IMG/VR virus record: IMGVR_UViG_3300024262_003114
Span: 1 to 25,766 of that record
Reading direction: 5' to 3' (one strand)
From: a virus
DNA length: 25,766 nt
A model generated the notes under the pieces. It was not told the origin of the DNA and ran no database searches. It saw only the letters and a program-made list of their open reading frames with translations. This document shows positions 1 to 8,354 of the stretch, one piece after another. The number at the start of each line of letters is the position of its first letter. The first letter of the stretch is position 1. The position numbers and the translations under genes were made by a program.

Positions 1-1
1 G

Positions 2-2380
2 GATGATTCGTGGTTACTTGAATTGGAACAAGGTGGATATGTTGTGACATCAAATCAACCTTCGCCATATACATCCGAAGAAGATAGATTTGGTTCAGCA
101 ATTTCACTCAATAATCAATTTTTTGCAATCGGTGCTCCGAATATAGAATGTTTTTCAGGAAGTAAAGCAGGAACCGTTTTCGTTCAAGATAAATACAAAG
201 GTGGAATTGACCATTGGGGAACGATAAATGTACTTGAATCAGGAATAAAAGACGATGAATTTGGATTTGCTGTAAAAATCAATGAGAATATATTGGCAGT
301 TGGTGCTCCTGGATACTTAGATGACCGTGGGGCGGTATACATATACCAACGTAAAACCTTTACTCACCAGACTGACCCATGTTTGGATACGGCAACGTCA
401 TCATTCTATCAGGTACTAACACCCGAGGATAATTTCTTCTTTCCGACTACCAACTCGTTTTGTGCAAATGAATTTATATTAGAAGATGAAGATTCCGGCT
501 CTCTTTACATTGAAGATGATACACCATCATTTGTATCAGGAACAAACACTTTTATTTTCCACGGTCGAATCGTGGCACCTGACAATGCTCCTAATGAAAG
601 ATTCGGAGGATGTATTGACATTTACAACGACACAATGGTAATCGGGAACGATAAAAAGCCAGAATACGGAGGCGGTAAAGTATACGTTTATAAATTTCTA
701 TCTGAGAGTGTAGTCATAAGTGGAAGTAATTGTATATCAGGTTCATGGGTTCCTGCTTGTGTAATGGATAAGGATTACGGTCTTACGGCCTCATTGTCTT
801 TGCCAGGTTTCGCAAAAGAGAATTCAGGTGACGCATACGGTCATGCAGTTGCAATTGAAGGTGGAAATATTATCGTTGGATGTCCTAATTTTGGATTGGT
901 CACTGTAATATCCCAATCATATAACATAGGAGCGGCTTATGCATACGAATCAGGTGATGTATTTGAAGATGGATTTTTCTGTAACAATTGTTGTGACCCA
1001 AGTTTATTAGCGACAGCAAGTTGTACAACCGTATTTTCAGATAGATTCGTTTATTTCGGTGAGACATTTGGAAATAATTGGTTTGGAACATCGGTTGATA
1101 TATCAGAAAATAGATTCATCGTCGGATGTCCAACAGGACAACAGTTTGTAACTGCATCATATGATGGGTCTGATTACACAATTGAGATGTATGATCGTGA
1201 GGATGTACATGGTCATATAGTTGTTTATAGACAAGACTCAAATTTAGATTGGAAGTTGGAAAAGGATTTTAGAAAAGCGAAACTACAAGGATGGTCAAAA
1301 CAACAATTTGGCGACAGCGTTAAAATGACCCCTCAATATATTTTCGTGGGTGCTCCTTCATACGTTGGAACGGAAAGTGCTTCGGCAGCTTTATATCCAA
1401 GTTCATATCACGATCTGGATAACTTGAAAGACAAACTCCCAATGAATGTATCAGGTTCAGTATATGTGTATGATACGCCTGATTTGAACAACTATTTCAA
1501 GGTGGGAAATGTATTTTACAAAAATGGTCTGGTTACGATAACCGACACAGGTTCATTTTTCGGAAATATGCTTACAGGAACTGGTAGTAGAGGCCATTTG
1601 ATCAAATTCAAAGGTGAACATACGATATACGAAAATGAGTATTTAATTCCTGTTGAACCTGGTGAATTTAACATAAGCACAAACCCAACAGCATTGTTGA
1701 AAGAAACAGTTATACTTGATATCAATGGTGACGGAGTATTTGACTTTGACGATTTGGATTTGATTTTGAGATATCTGAATAAGTTTAAGTTTTTAACAGG
1801 AACAGAATCGGAAGTCGATAATGGTCATGAAATTGAACAAACGGAAGCATGGTGGAATAATGACATCATCATAACCGAAGCTGAGGATGCGATCTTGTTG
1901 GATGGGTTTGATACCGACGCTTTACAAGAAGAGTTTGAAGCTGACGGTGGTAAGTTGACCAAACAAATTTTTGACAAATTAGTTGAAATTGACCAAGGTG
2001 GATATTTGGATTTTGACGGGGATGGAAATTCCAACTCTTTTGATGCTTCAATTCTGATAAACTATTTTAACAATATTCGCAATCAAGCGTTAATTGATGA
2101 ATTGATCAATGACAATTCAACGAGAAATACTCCAGATCAAGTGGCAAATTACTTGGATAATCTTACAGGAAAATTTAATTTCACAAGGGTAAATCCGGAA
2201 TTCAATAGTTATTTGGAATCATCTTCGCTTGATAAGACAGGTAGTTATTTGTCACCATATGTTACTTCCATTGGATTATATAACGAGAGGTATGAAATGG
2301 TTGCTGTTGCTAAATTGGCTAAGCCGATAAAAATTCTTCAAAATCAGCCTCTAAATTTCAACATTCGTATTGACATTTAA
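2..2380 (+). CDS. FG-GAP beta-propeller and dockerin-type virion/adhesin protein, 5' partial
   Basis: The frame is open back to base 2, so the TTG at 23 is not a real start; 792 residues are visible and the N-terminus lies outside the window. At least six FG-GAP-like repeats are seen, each with an FG (or YG) turn followed about 12 residues later by a G(A/C)P motif, for example FGFAVKINENILAVGAP. This is the pattern of integrin-type beta-propellers. Two Ca-binding dockerin-like loops follow: DINGDGVFDFDD (about 1720-1755) and DFDGDGNSNSFD (about 2009-2044). The C-terminal segment (SIGLYNERYEMVAVAKL) looks like the end domain of phage structural proteins. A late, surface-exposed tail or fibre role is inferred from domain type and neighbours, not proved. 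An enzyme is unlikely, since no catalytic motif was seen. Confidence 0.7.
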   Translation, partial: DDSWLLELEQGGYVVTSNQPSPYTSEEDRFGSAISLNNQFFAIGAPNIECFSGSKAGTVFVQDKYKGGIDHWGTINVLESGIKDDEFGFAVKINENILAVGAPGYLDDRGAVYIYQRKTFTHQTDPCLDTATSSFYQVLTPEDNFFFPTTNSFCANEFILEDEDSGSLYIEDDTPSFVSGTNTFIFHGRIVAPDNAPNERFGGCIDIYNDTMVIGNDKKPEYGGGKVYVYKFLSESVVISGSNCISGSWVPACVMDKDYGLTASLSLPGFAKENSGDAYGHAVAIEGGNIIVGCPNFGLVTVISQSYNIGAAYAYESGDVFEDGFFCNNCCDPSLLATASCTTVFSDRFVYFGETFGNNWFGTSVDISENRFIVGCPTGQQFVTASYDGSDYTIEMYDREDVHGHIVVYRQDSNLDWKLEKDFRKAKLQGWSKQQFGDSVKMTPQYIFVGAPSYVGTESASAALYPSSYHDLDNLKDKLPMNVSGSVYVYDTPDLNNYFKVGNVFYKNGLVTITDTGSFFGNMLTGTGSRGHLIKFKGEHTIYENEYLIPVEPGEFNISTNPTALLKETVILDINGDGVFDFDDLDLILRYLNKFKFLTGTESEVDNGHEIEQTEAWWNNDIIITEAEDAILLDGFDTDALQEEFEADGGKLTKQIFDKLVEIDQGGYLDFDGDGNSNSFDASILINYFNNIRNQALIDELINDNSTRNTPDQVANYLDNLTGKFNFTRVNPEFNSYLESSSLDKTGSYLSPYVTSIGLYNERYEMVAVAKLAKPIKILQNQPLNFNIRIDI

Positions 2381-2399
2381 CTTTTTTCAATTTGGTTGA

Positions 2400-2407
2400 T
2401 ATTTATC
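2400..2407 (+). promoter_or_regulatory. Late-promoter-like box (TATTTATC)
   Basis: ATATTTAT occupies 2399-2406, with the start codon of the next gene at 2411. Only four bases separate the box from the ATG and no Shine-Dalgarno is possible there. The box is the reverse of the T4 late consensus TATAAATA. If it works as a -10 element, the transcript starts at or within a base or two of the ATG. Confidence 0.55.
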
Positions 2408-2410
2408 TAT

Positions 2411-2818
2411 ATGGCAAATTCAGATTCATCAGATACAGGTGTCGGTATAAACCGTCAATCACTCGCAACAAGTCTTGAAGAAAGATATTTAGGGTGGAAA
2501 GGGCAAAAAGAGCGTGAAGCTCCAACTGCTGTAGATTTCCTCAACAATAAATATGTTGAAGGGTTCAAAATGAACAAACAAGCAGGAGGCGCATCTGACA
2601 TACGAGCAATTGGCCTTGGTGGACCAGGCGCAAAATCATTGTATTCAGAAGAAAGAGGAATTCCATCATCTGTTAATTTCTTGACCGACATATATCAAAC
2701 CCAATTTATCAAAAAAATGCAAGTTCGCCAAACATCATTCAAAGGAAACGCCTTGAATTATGTTAATGGTATTCCAGGTTTCAGCAACAAAAAATATTTT
2801 ACTGGCGGAATCCAGTAA
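2411..2818 (+). CDS. Hypothetical late protein, 135 aa
   Basis: The ATG at 2411 (MANSDSSDTG) is preferred over the in-frame TTG at 2396 because the ATATTTAT box lies directly before it; the TTG start would put that box inside the gene. The protein has no signal peptide, membrane segment or known motif. It contains two similar segments, PTAVDFLNNKYVEGF and PSSVNFLTDIYQTQF, about 55 residues apart, so it may be an internal duplication of a short helical unit. Its position next to a virion-like protein suggests a structural or assembly role. I do not recognise the family. Confidence 0.7.
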   Translation: MANSDSSDTGVGINRQSLATSLEERYLGWKGQKEREAPTAVDFLNNKYVEGFKMNKQAGGASDIRAIGLGGPGAKSLYSEERGIPSSVNFLTDIYQTQFIKKMQVRQTSFKGNALNYVNGIPGFSNKKYFTGGIQ

Positions 2819-2838
2819 ATTCAAACAAAGGTTATAAC

Positions 2839-3237
2839 ATGAGTAAATTTGACTGGGGGCATTGGCTTCCTCCAAAAAACATAGATACAATTCCAGAAAA
2901 TACTATTGGTTTCGTTTATAAAATCACGGATAGTAATGGGAAATTTTACATTGGATGCAAACTTACCGTGAAAACGATAAAACGTCCGCCGCTTAAAGGG
3001 AAAAAACGTCGTAGGATTTGTGAGGTTGATAGTGATTGGAGAAAGTATTGTTCATCAAGCGGAAAAATTGCAGAAGATGTTGAAAAAAACGGTGACAAGT
3101 TCAAGTTTGAGATTTTGAGTTTCCATGAAAGTAAATCCTCAATGAAAATTGAAGAAACCAAACAGATCATTGAGAATATATACGATCCCAAATGTTGGAA
3201 TGAGATGATAAATATCCGTCTAAGAGTTGTCAAGTAA
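2839..3237 (+). CDS. GIY-YIG-fold nuclease-like protein, 132 aa
   Basis: The N-terminal half carries the GIY-YIG signature: FVYKIT at residues 25-30 and FYIGCK at 36-41, spaced as usual. It is followed by a basic stretch (RPPLKGKKRRR) and SDWRKYCSSS. A Glu-rich helix near residue 105-112 could supply the catalytic glutamate. Small proteins of this type occur in many T4-like phages and may be fixed phage genes rather than mobile endonucleases. A Shine-Dalgarno AAAGG at 2827-2831 lies 7 bases before the ATG, so the gene is probably translated from the transcript of the preceding gene. It has no DNA-binding repeats like those of the GIY-YIG gene at 17845. Confidence 0.65.
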   Translation: MSKFDWGHWLPPKNIDTIPENTIGFVYKITDSNGKFYIGCKLTVKTIKRPPLKGKKRRRICEVDSDWRKYCSSSGKIAEDVEKNGDKFKFEILSFHESKSSMKIEETKQIIENIYDPKCWNEMINIRLRVVK

Positions 3238-3253
3238 AATAAGTTATTATATG

Positions 3254-3282
3254 TTGACTGTTATGGGATTATAGTTTATAAT
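3254..3282 (+). promoter_or_regulatory. Sigma70-type promoter for primase and recombination genes
   Basis: TTGACT at 3254-3259 and TATAAT at 3277-3282 are separated by exactly 17 bases. A start site 6-7 bases after the -10 falls on the primase ATG at 3289, so this mRNA would also be leaderless. It is the only classical -35/-10 pair I recognised, and it precedes the replication genes rather than the late genes. Confidence 0.65.
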
Positions 3283-3288
3283 TTCAAA

Positions 3289-4206
3289 ATGTCGGTAAAA
3301 TTGTTGTTGGACAAAGCATTTAATCAAGACGGAAAAGAAGTCCGTGGTGGCGAAATTATGTACGATTGCCCGAAATGCAACCATCATAAACCCAAATTGT
3401 CAGTCAATGTTGAAAGTCAAAATTGGAAATGTTGGATTTGTGGACATACACATGACACTCGTGGAAAAAGCATCTTCACTTTATTCAAGTTTTTAAAGGC
3501 GCCTAAAAAATTATTTGAGGAACTTAAAAAATTAAAGCTGGATAGAAAAGAATTCAAAATTGAAAACATTGAAGAAAAGATTCAGTTGCCAGAGGAATTT
3601 AGAAGTTTGACAAAAAAGAGTATTCACCCAGGTTACAGACAGGCATTATTTTATTTAAAGCGAAGAGGTATAACGATATCTGAAATAATAAAATACAACA
3701 TTGGATATTGTGTTTCAGGTGATTACAAAGACAGAATCATTTTACCTAGTTATGATGCTTCTGGTATGTTGAATTATTTTGTAGCAAGAACTTGGATAAA
3801 AGATCATACATTGAAATACAAAAATCCACCGGTCTCAAAAAATGTAGTCGGTCTTGAATTGTTTGTTAATTGGAATCTGCCTGTGTATTTGTGTGAGGGT
3901 ATTTTTGACGCAATTGCAATCAAACGGAATGCAATTCCTCTTTTTGGAAAAACATTGAATGATTCGTTGAGATTGGCATTGATTGCAAACTCAGTCAAGG
4001 ATGTATATATAGTATTAGATCAGGATGCATTGTATAATGTAATGAGAAATGCCCAAGAACTTCAATCATGGGGTATAAATGTACATGCCGTGGAATTAAC
4101 AGGAAAAGATCCTTCTCAATTAGGATATGTGGAAATACAGAATTTAATCAATCAAACTAAACAATTTGAGTTCAACGATTTGTTAAAACTCAAACTATCA
4201 TTATAA
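3289..4206 (+). CDS. 61: DNA primase, T4 gp61-like
   Basis: DnaG-type primase that would make RNA primers for lagging-strand synthesis with the phage helicase. The N-terminus has a zinc ribbon: CPKC near residue 26 and CWIC near residue 48. The TOPRIM domain shows the acidic motif LCEGIFDAIA (around residues 201-210) and the DxD motif VLDQDA (around residues 242-247). At 305 residues it is somewhat shorter than T4 gp61 (342 residues). It lies directly downstream of a sigma70-type promoter whose predicted start site coincides with the ATG. Its stop codon overlaps the next ATG by one base, so it is co-transcribed and probably translationally coupled with the gp47-gp46-like gene. Confidence 0.85.
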   Translation: MSVKLLLDKAFNQDGKEVRGGEIMYDCPKCNHHKPKLSVNVESQNWKCWICGHTHDTRGKSIFTLFKFLKAPKKLFEELKKLKLDRKEFKIENIEEKIQLPEEFRSLTKKSIHPGYRQALFYLKRRGITISEIIKYNIGYCVSGDYKDRIILPSYDASGMLNYFVARTWIKDHTLKYKNPPVSKNVVGLELFVNWNLPVYLCEGIFDAIAIKRNAIPLFGKTLNDSLRLALIANSVKDVYIVLDQDALYNVMRNAQELQSWGINVHAVELTGKDPSQLGYVEIQNLINQTKQFEFNDLLKLKLSL

Positions 4207-7200
4207 TGGAAATAGAAACACTCAGCATACAACACGACAAAATTGAAACAATTTACCACGTTGCGGATATTCATATACGAAATGTAAAACGTCATGACGA
4301 ATACCGAGAAGTATTTGATAGATTTTTCAAGGATATTGAACAACGGGGTCAGAAAAACTCAATCATCTTCATTGCAGGTGACATAGCACACTCAAAGGTT
4401 GAAATGAGTCCTGAATTAATTAAGGAAATGTCCGACTTTTTAAGCCGTTGCGCTGACTTTACTGATACTCTGATTATACCAGGGAACCACGACTGTTTCA
4501 CTGGAGACCATGAAGTTTTAACGAGGGTCGGGTGGCAGAGAATATCTGATATCGTTGAGGGCGACCAAAATATTGATGTTTGCTGCTTTGATTCTGAGAC
4601 ATGTGAGTTAAATTTTGACCAACCAATTGCAAAAATAAAAAAACCATTTTCAGGAGATCTAATTCATTTTACAGGAAAAGATGTTGATTTGAAAGTTACA
4701 CCGACTCATGAGATTTTATATCAATTTTCAGGTTATAACACTCAATTTTCAAAAAAAATGGCAAAAGATTTGCCGAAACAGGCACATATTCCGATAAACG
4801 GGGTGATCACTGATTTTGAAAATGATACTTTTTTCAATTTACTTGGATTCTCATTTGCTGATGGAACTTTTGTTCTGAAAAATGAAAGAACCGGAACATG
4901 TAGAATACAATTTAGATTAAAAAAACAAAGAAAAAAAGATTATTTAAGCAAATTGCTTGATGATTTGGGATATGAATATAATTGGAGACATGGGACTGAT
5001 GGTGTTAGTACAGTTTGCATATATTCGGATTTGGCTAGAAAAATTTATTCATTTTTCAATGGACAAAAAAGCATTCCATTTGACTTATTATCAGAGTCGC
5101 GTAGTAAAATAAAATCATTTGTTGATGGGTATTTTGAGGGTGATGGCTGGGTCATCAAGAATTCAGTTCATGGATTTTGTTCAATTGATAGACAAAGTAT
5201 AGAAGTATTACAAACAGCGATGAGATTCATAGGTGGAACTTCTCATTCAGATCTTGAACCTTTCTTGAATGGTGCATTTGAAAATTCCAAACCTCAATAT
5301 GGTTGCAATTGTAACCTCAACAACAAAGTAAATAGAACAAAAGTCCAAAGTCGTGAAAACATACCTTTCACAGGCGATGTATATTGTTTAACGGTTCCAA
5401 CATCAAATTTGTTAATACGCCGAAATAACAAAATCTTTATCACTGGAAATTGTAATCTTAACAACAAGACCCGACTAGATGTTATTACGCCAGTTGTTAA
5501 AAATTTATCACATCCACATTTACACCACTTGGATAAAAACTCATTGTATAAATGTAAAAATTTATTGATCTCGCATTATCTTATCAGCGAAGATTCTGAG
5601 AATTTTATTACATGTGACAAAATACCATCAACATATAAAAATAAGTCAGACACCTTAGTTTCAACATGGCATGGCCCAATGAATCAAGCGAAAACTGACA
5701 TTGGGTATGAAGTAAGTAATAAAGCTATAACCAAAGACCTTTTCAAAGGGTTTGACATCGCTTTACTCGGTGATATTCACATGTACCAATGTTTACAGAA
5801 GTTTGACAGTGTTGAAGAATTGCCTGAAATCGTTTATCCGGGGTCAATGGTTCAACAAAATCACGGTGAAGCGTTTGATGGTCATGGATATTGTGTATGG
5901 GATGTAAAATCAAGAAATCATGAACATGTTGAGTTGAAAAACGATTATGGGTATTTTACGGTAAATATTAGAGATGGAGACATTGAAGGCGATCTATCAG
6001 AATTACCACCAAAGGCAAGATTACGAATCCGTTGTTTTGAAACCGAACCGGCGGAGGTTAAAAAAGCTCTTGCAAAGATTCAAAAATTATCAGATTTACA
6101 AGAAGTTTCATACATTCGTGGTGATGCAATCAAGGATTTAAAGCGTGGTAATGTTTCCAAAGTACCTTTAGTTCGTTTGAATGATGTAAATTTCCAAAAT
6201 ACATTGATTGAGAACTTTCTCAGACGAAAAAATCCGAAAATCAAGAAAAAGTCATTGGACTTAATCTTTGAGATTAACCGAAATTTGAATTCAAGATTAT
6301 CACAAGACGATAAAGTTCCAAACATTCAGTGGGTACCTAAGACTTTTAAGTTTGACAACATGTTCTCATATGGTGAAGGTAATGTCATTGACTTCACGAA
6401 GCTCAATGGAATCAATGGAATATTTGCTGGAAATGCATCAGGTAAGTCCAGTTTGATGGATGCGTTCTGTTTCTGTTTGTGGGATAAATGTTCAAGAACA
6501 TTCAAAGCCGCCAATGTGATGAACGAATCCAAAATGGGTTTCAAATGTGAGGTTGAATTTGAAATTGATGGAGTTTCATATTTTGTAAAACGTGCAGCAA
6601 AACGGAACAAAAAAGGCGACGTAAGGGTTGAGGTAGATTTTTACAAAATGGTAAATGGTGAAAAAGAAAATCTAAATGACGAATCACGACGAAGCACCAA
6701 TGACATTATTCGTTCATATATAGGTTCATACGAAGATTTCATTTTGACCGCTTTAAGCTTACAACGAAACAACTCAAATTTCATTGATAAAGGTCAAAGC
6801 GAAAGAAAAGATTTGATCGCTCGGTTTTTAGGTATAACTATTTTTGACCATTTAAGTCAACAAGCACAAGAAGAATCAAGAGATATTTCAGCCTTTATCA
6901 GAAAACATGATAGAAAGAAGATCCTCACAAAGACATCATCACTTGATGATCAAATTTTTATTGCTGAAGAAAAATACAATAAAATGTTGGATATAAAAGG
7001 TGAAATCGTAACTCACCGAGAATCATTATTGAAACAAATAGTGGAAAAGAATTCGGAGATTGTGAATTTGGCAAATGTACCCGATAACATAGATGACTTT
7101 GAGATTGAATTGCAACAAAAAGAAAAGTTATCATCTGCAATTAACATTGATGCTTTAAAATCTGAGTGTGATGTATTCACAACAACGATTAAACAAATCA

Positions 7201-8354
7201 AGCAAAATATTCTTGACTTTGAAGATTCAAACATTGAAAAACAAAAAGATGAATTTGACGAAACAACCAAAAATTTAAATTCATTGAATTCTGAAATTGA
7301 AATTTTAAAAGTTGAAGTAAGAAATAAACTTGATAAGGTTGCATTCTTGGATACTCATGAATATGATCCTGAATGTGAGTATTGTAACAAAAATGCATTT
7401 GTTCAAGATGCGATTCAATCAAAGACTGATTTGGAAACTCTAAAGCCAAATGTAGTGGATAAGATGAAACAGAAAAACAAATTAGTGGAAATGTTGGAAA
7501 CTCTTGATGATATACCAGAAAAATATGATCAATATAAAAACCTTCAAACTAAATTGTCAAAGATAGAATCAGAATATCATAAATGCATCAATTCGGTTCA
7601 AGAAAAAGAAAAAGAACTTATCAATTTGAATAACGAGATTGACAATTTGAAAAAGAAAATCAAACGGTTTAATGATTCAATTGATATTATCAAGAAAAAT
7701 GAAAAAGTAAAAAATGAAATTTTACAACTAAACGATCAACTTGAAAAATTTTCAGGCAAACTTAAAATTGCAGATGAAAAAATCATGGAAACCAATTCAC
7801 AAATCAACGTTTGGAAAAATGACTTGAAAAACTTCAATGACTTGTTGGTTGAGTTGGATGAATTGGAAGAACAAAATCATGCATATCAATTGTATTACAG
7901 TAGTGTATCTCGCGACGGCGTTCCATATGACATAATTTGCAAATCAATCCCTTCAATTGAAAGTGAGATCAATGAAATATTGTCTCAGCTTGTTGAATTT
8001 GGAATTTCAATTGAGATGGATGGAAAGAATGTAAACGCTAGTATAGTATATGATGAAAAATGTTGGCCAATTGAATTGACAAGTGGAATGGAAACCTTCA
8101 TTTCAAACTTAGCAATTCGTATCGCATTGACAAATATTTCCAATATGCCTAAGACTACCTTCTTGATGATTGATGAAGGGTTTGGCGCTTTGGATTCTGA
8201 GGTTATGGCGTCATTACATCAACTGTTCACCTTCTTGAAAGTGAATTATGATTTTATCATGGTAATTTCACACATTGATACACTTCGCGACGTTGTTGAT
8301 GGCCACATTGAAATACAAAAAGAAAAGGGATTCAGCAACGTGATTTTTGATTAA
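4206..8354 (+). CDS. 47-46: Fused Mre11-Rad50-type recombination nuclease/ATPase (gp47-gp46-like) with intein
   Basis: One 1382-residue frame encodes what T4 makes as two proteins. The N-terminal part is an Mre11/SbcD-type phosphoesterase: DIH at 21-23, GD at 58-59, GNHD at 93-96, and after the intein STWHG and LLGDIH. The C-terminal part is a Rad50/SbcC ATPase: Walker A GNASGKSS (Lys 747), coiled coil roughly 890-1250 with a zinc-hook C1057-x2-C1060, signature-like LTSGME, and Walker B FLMIDEGFG (D1323, E1324). An intein covers residues 97-415; the spliced product would be about 1063 residues. The role would be end resection in recombination-dependent replication. The stop overlaps that of the convergent minus-strand gene by a few bases, leaving no terminator between them. 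Confidence 0.85.
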   Translation: MEIETLSIQHDKIETIYHVADIHIRNVKRHDEYREVFDRFFKDIEQRGQKNSIIFIAGDIAHSKVEMSPELIKEMSDFLSRCADFTDTLIIPGNHDCFTGDHEVLTRVGWQRISDIVEGDQNIDVCCFDSETCELNFDQPIAKIKKPFSGDLIHFTGKDVDLKVTPTHEILYQFSGYNTQFSKKMAKDLPKQAHIPINGVITDFENDTFFNLLGFSFADGTFVLKNERTGTCRIQFRLKKQRKKDYLSKLLDDLGYEYNWRHGTDGVSTVCIYSDLARKIYSFFNGQKSIPFDLLSESRSKIKSFVDGYFEGDGWVIKNSVHGFCSIDRQSIEVLQTAMRFIGGTSHSDLEPFLNGAFENSKPQYGCNCNLNNKVNRTKVQSRENIPFTGDVYCLTVPTSNLLIRRNNKIFITGNCNLNNKTRLDVITPVVKNLSHPHLHHLDKNSLYKCKNLLISHYLISEDSENFITCDKIPSTYKNKSDTLVSTWHGPMNQAKTDIGYEVSNKAITKDLFKGFDIALLGDIHMYQCLQKFDSVEELPEIVYPGSMVQQNHGEAFDGHGYCVWDVKSRNHEHVELKNDYGYFTVNIRDGDIEGDLSELPPKARLRIRCFETEPAEVKKALAKIQKLSDLQEVSYIRGDAIKDLKRGNVSKVPLVRLNDVNFQNTLIENFLRRKNPKIKKKSLDLIFEINRNLNSRLSQDDKVPNIQWVPKTFKFDNMFSYGEGNVIDFTKLNGINGIFAGNASGKSSLMDAFCFCLWDKCSRTFKAANVMNESKMGFKCEVEFEIDGVSYFVKRAAKRNKKGDVRVEVDFYKMVNGEKENLNDESRRSTNDIIRSYIGSYEDFILTALSLQRNNSNFIDKGQSERKDLIARFLGITIFDHLSQQAQEESRDISAFIRKHDRKKILTKTSSLDDQIFIAEEKYNKMLDIKGEIVTHRESLLKQIVEKNSEIVNLANVPDNIDDFEIELQQKEKLSSAINIDALKSECDVFTTTIKQIKQNILDFEDSNIEKQKDEFDETTKNLNSLNSEIEILKVEVRNKLDKVAFLDTHEYDPECEYCNKNAFVQDAIQSKTDLETLKPNVVDKMKQKNKLVEMLETLDDIPEKYDQYKNLQTKLSKIESEYHKCINSVQEKEKELINLNNEIDNLKKKIKRFNDSIDIIKKNEKVKNEILQLNDQLEKFSGKLKIADEKIMETNSQINVWKNDLKNFNDLLVELDELEEQNHAYQLYYSSVSRDGVPYDIICKSIPSIESEINEILSQLVEFGISIEMDGKNVNASIVYDEKCWPIELTSGMETFISNLAIRIALTNISNMPKTTFLMIDEGFGALDSEVMASLHQLFTFLKVNYDFIMVISHIDTLRDVVDGHIEIQKEKGFSNVIFD
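4494..5450 (+). mobile_element. LAGLIDADG intein in the Mre11-type nuclease domain
   Basis: Removing residues C97-N415 restores GNHD-CNLNNKTRLD, the continuous phosphoesterase motif. Block A is CFTGDHEVLTRVGW, block B contains TPTHEI, block F is VYCLTVPTSN and the end is FITGN before Cys+1. The penultimate residue is Gly rather than the usual His. The homing endonuclease is the two-motif LAGLIDADG type: LLGFSFADG and FVDGYFEGDG. Length is 319 residues. Insertion directly after the metal-binding GNHD would inactivate the nuclease unless the intein splices out. Confidence 0.88.
5307..5327 (+). repeat. Internal copy of the intein's C-terminal splice junction
   Basis: This 21-base segment inside the intein encodes NCNLNNK, the same seven residues as the true junction at 5448-5468 (last intein Asn, then Cys+1 and the extein). 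The two copies match at 18 of 21 bases and all three differences are synonymous. Confidence 0.75.

Noticed and set aside
2839-3237. Recently inserted mobile homing endonuclease
   Set aside because: It lacks NUMOD/IENR DNA-binding repeats, and similar small GIY-YIG-fold proteins seem common in T4-like phages.
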